A stretch of DNA of 64,000 bases from Chaenocephalus aceratus (Eukaryota; Chordata; Actinopteri; Perciformes; Channichthyidae): NCBI GenBank assembly GCA_023974075.1, contig JAMFTG010000752.1, positions 1-64,000 on the forward strand. Direction: 5' to 3'. Position 1 is the stretch's first letter. Each line of letters begins with the position of its first letter. The translations under genes and the position numbers were made by a program. Shown piece by piece: positions 63,511-64,000 of this stretch. The notes below the pieces were generated by a model that was not told where the DNA came from, did no database searches, and was given only the letters and a program-made list of their open reading frames with translations.

Positions 63511-64000
63511 AGGCCCGGACACACCAAGCCGATTTTGGTCGTCGATGGGTGTCAGGCCGACGATGAGCGTCGACACGCCCTACTCAGATTGGTGTTTCCC
63601 GCACCGTCGTGTCTTTTCAGCCGTGCCGACACCTTTTCAGCCGAAAACCCACCGATTCAACATGTCGAATCGATGGGCAGTCGGCTGAAGGCTGTCGGCA
63701 AAATAAATCACTCTGATTGGCTGTTCAGCTAGCGAATCAGTGCATGAGAAGCAAAACGGAAGTGAGGGACCCAAATAAACTATTAGGAAGGCAAATCTGA
63801 GATTTCATTTAACTCCAGCTCTCGACACAGGTTCGGGTAAGCCCCATGAGCTTCTCGCTGTAGAGTGAAAATGGAACGCACACACTATTTGTTGTTTGTT
63901 TATATCATGCAGTCTGTTCTTCTTCTCTCGGTTATCACGCAGTCTCTATTCCGGTTGTTGCCTCTTTTGAATGATGAATACACACTACCGCCGCCTGCTG
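63511..64000. mobile_element. MITE starting AAGGCCCGGACACACCAAGC, cut by the window end
   Basis: The start AAGGCCCGGACACACCAAGC is a common teleost MITE terminus, followed by GTCGGC-rich subterminal repeats. The right end is outside the window. Confidence 0.55.

Overview
This is nuclear genomic DNA from a ray-finned fish, most likely a percomorph-like teleost. Two vertebrate multi-exon genes lie in tandem on the + strand: the 3' half of the histone H3K9 methyltransferase gene ehmt1 (GLP), then the start of the N-type calcium channel gene cacna1b (Cav2.2). These genes are also neighbours in the same orientation in human (9q34.3), which is the main reason for naming the paralogues EHMT1 and CACNA1B rather than EHMT2 and CACNA1A. 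The abundance of hAT-type elements, MITEs, L2/CR1-like and RTE-like LINEs and a Ty3/gypsy remnant fits a teleost. There are no operons, CRISPR arrays or other prokaryotic features.

Layout. Positions 1-4011 are an ehmt1 intron full of MITEs. Sixteen ehmt1 coding exons run from 4012 to 24639. They encode the cysteine-rich region, ankyrin repeats, pre-SET, SET and post-SET, joined at canonical GT-AG sites into one continuous frame of 2,028 nt (675 codons plus stop). The introns hold a ~150-bp tandem repeat (7325-8215), a MITE with mirrored 21-bp arrays (10200-11424), and four hAT-like insertions with perfect 8-bp target-site duplications (11894-12999, 15459-16589, 16902-19181, 20295-21373). A poly(A) signal lies at 24767. 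After a 1.8-kb intergenic gap, cacna1b starts at 26421. Its exon 1 ends at a U12-type AT-AC intron, and exons 2 and 3 follow at 27467-27572 and 28197-28336. No later cacna1b exon is visible, so 28337-64000 is read as one intron of more than 35.6 kb.

That intron holds a G-rich minisatellite (29239-29610), a large inverted-repeat element with nested insertions (about 32131-36712), a piggyBac-like MITE (38971-39322), a hAT remnant with a BED zinc-finger coding piece (40190-40979), and a 7.7-kb array of a 57-bp satellite (41181-48839). Further right are a LINE fragment, Harbinger-like and foldback MITEs (50050-52523), and a stack of transposons: a Ty3/gypsy remnant containing a hAT that contains another hAT, with its 3' LTR cut by a nearly full-length but inactivated L2/CR1-like LINE carrying a 2A-like motif (54954-62360).

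How the genes relate: ehmt1 encodes a nuclear chromatin writer and reader, and cacna1b a presynaptic calcium channel. Nothing in the window suggests joint function beyond ancient synteny. I found no wholly new gene system. The features most worth a second look are the U12 intron, the 57-bp satellite, the inverted-repeat element, the mirrored-array MITE, the 2A-like LINE motif and the nested transposon stack.
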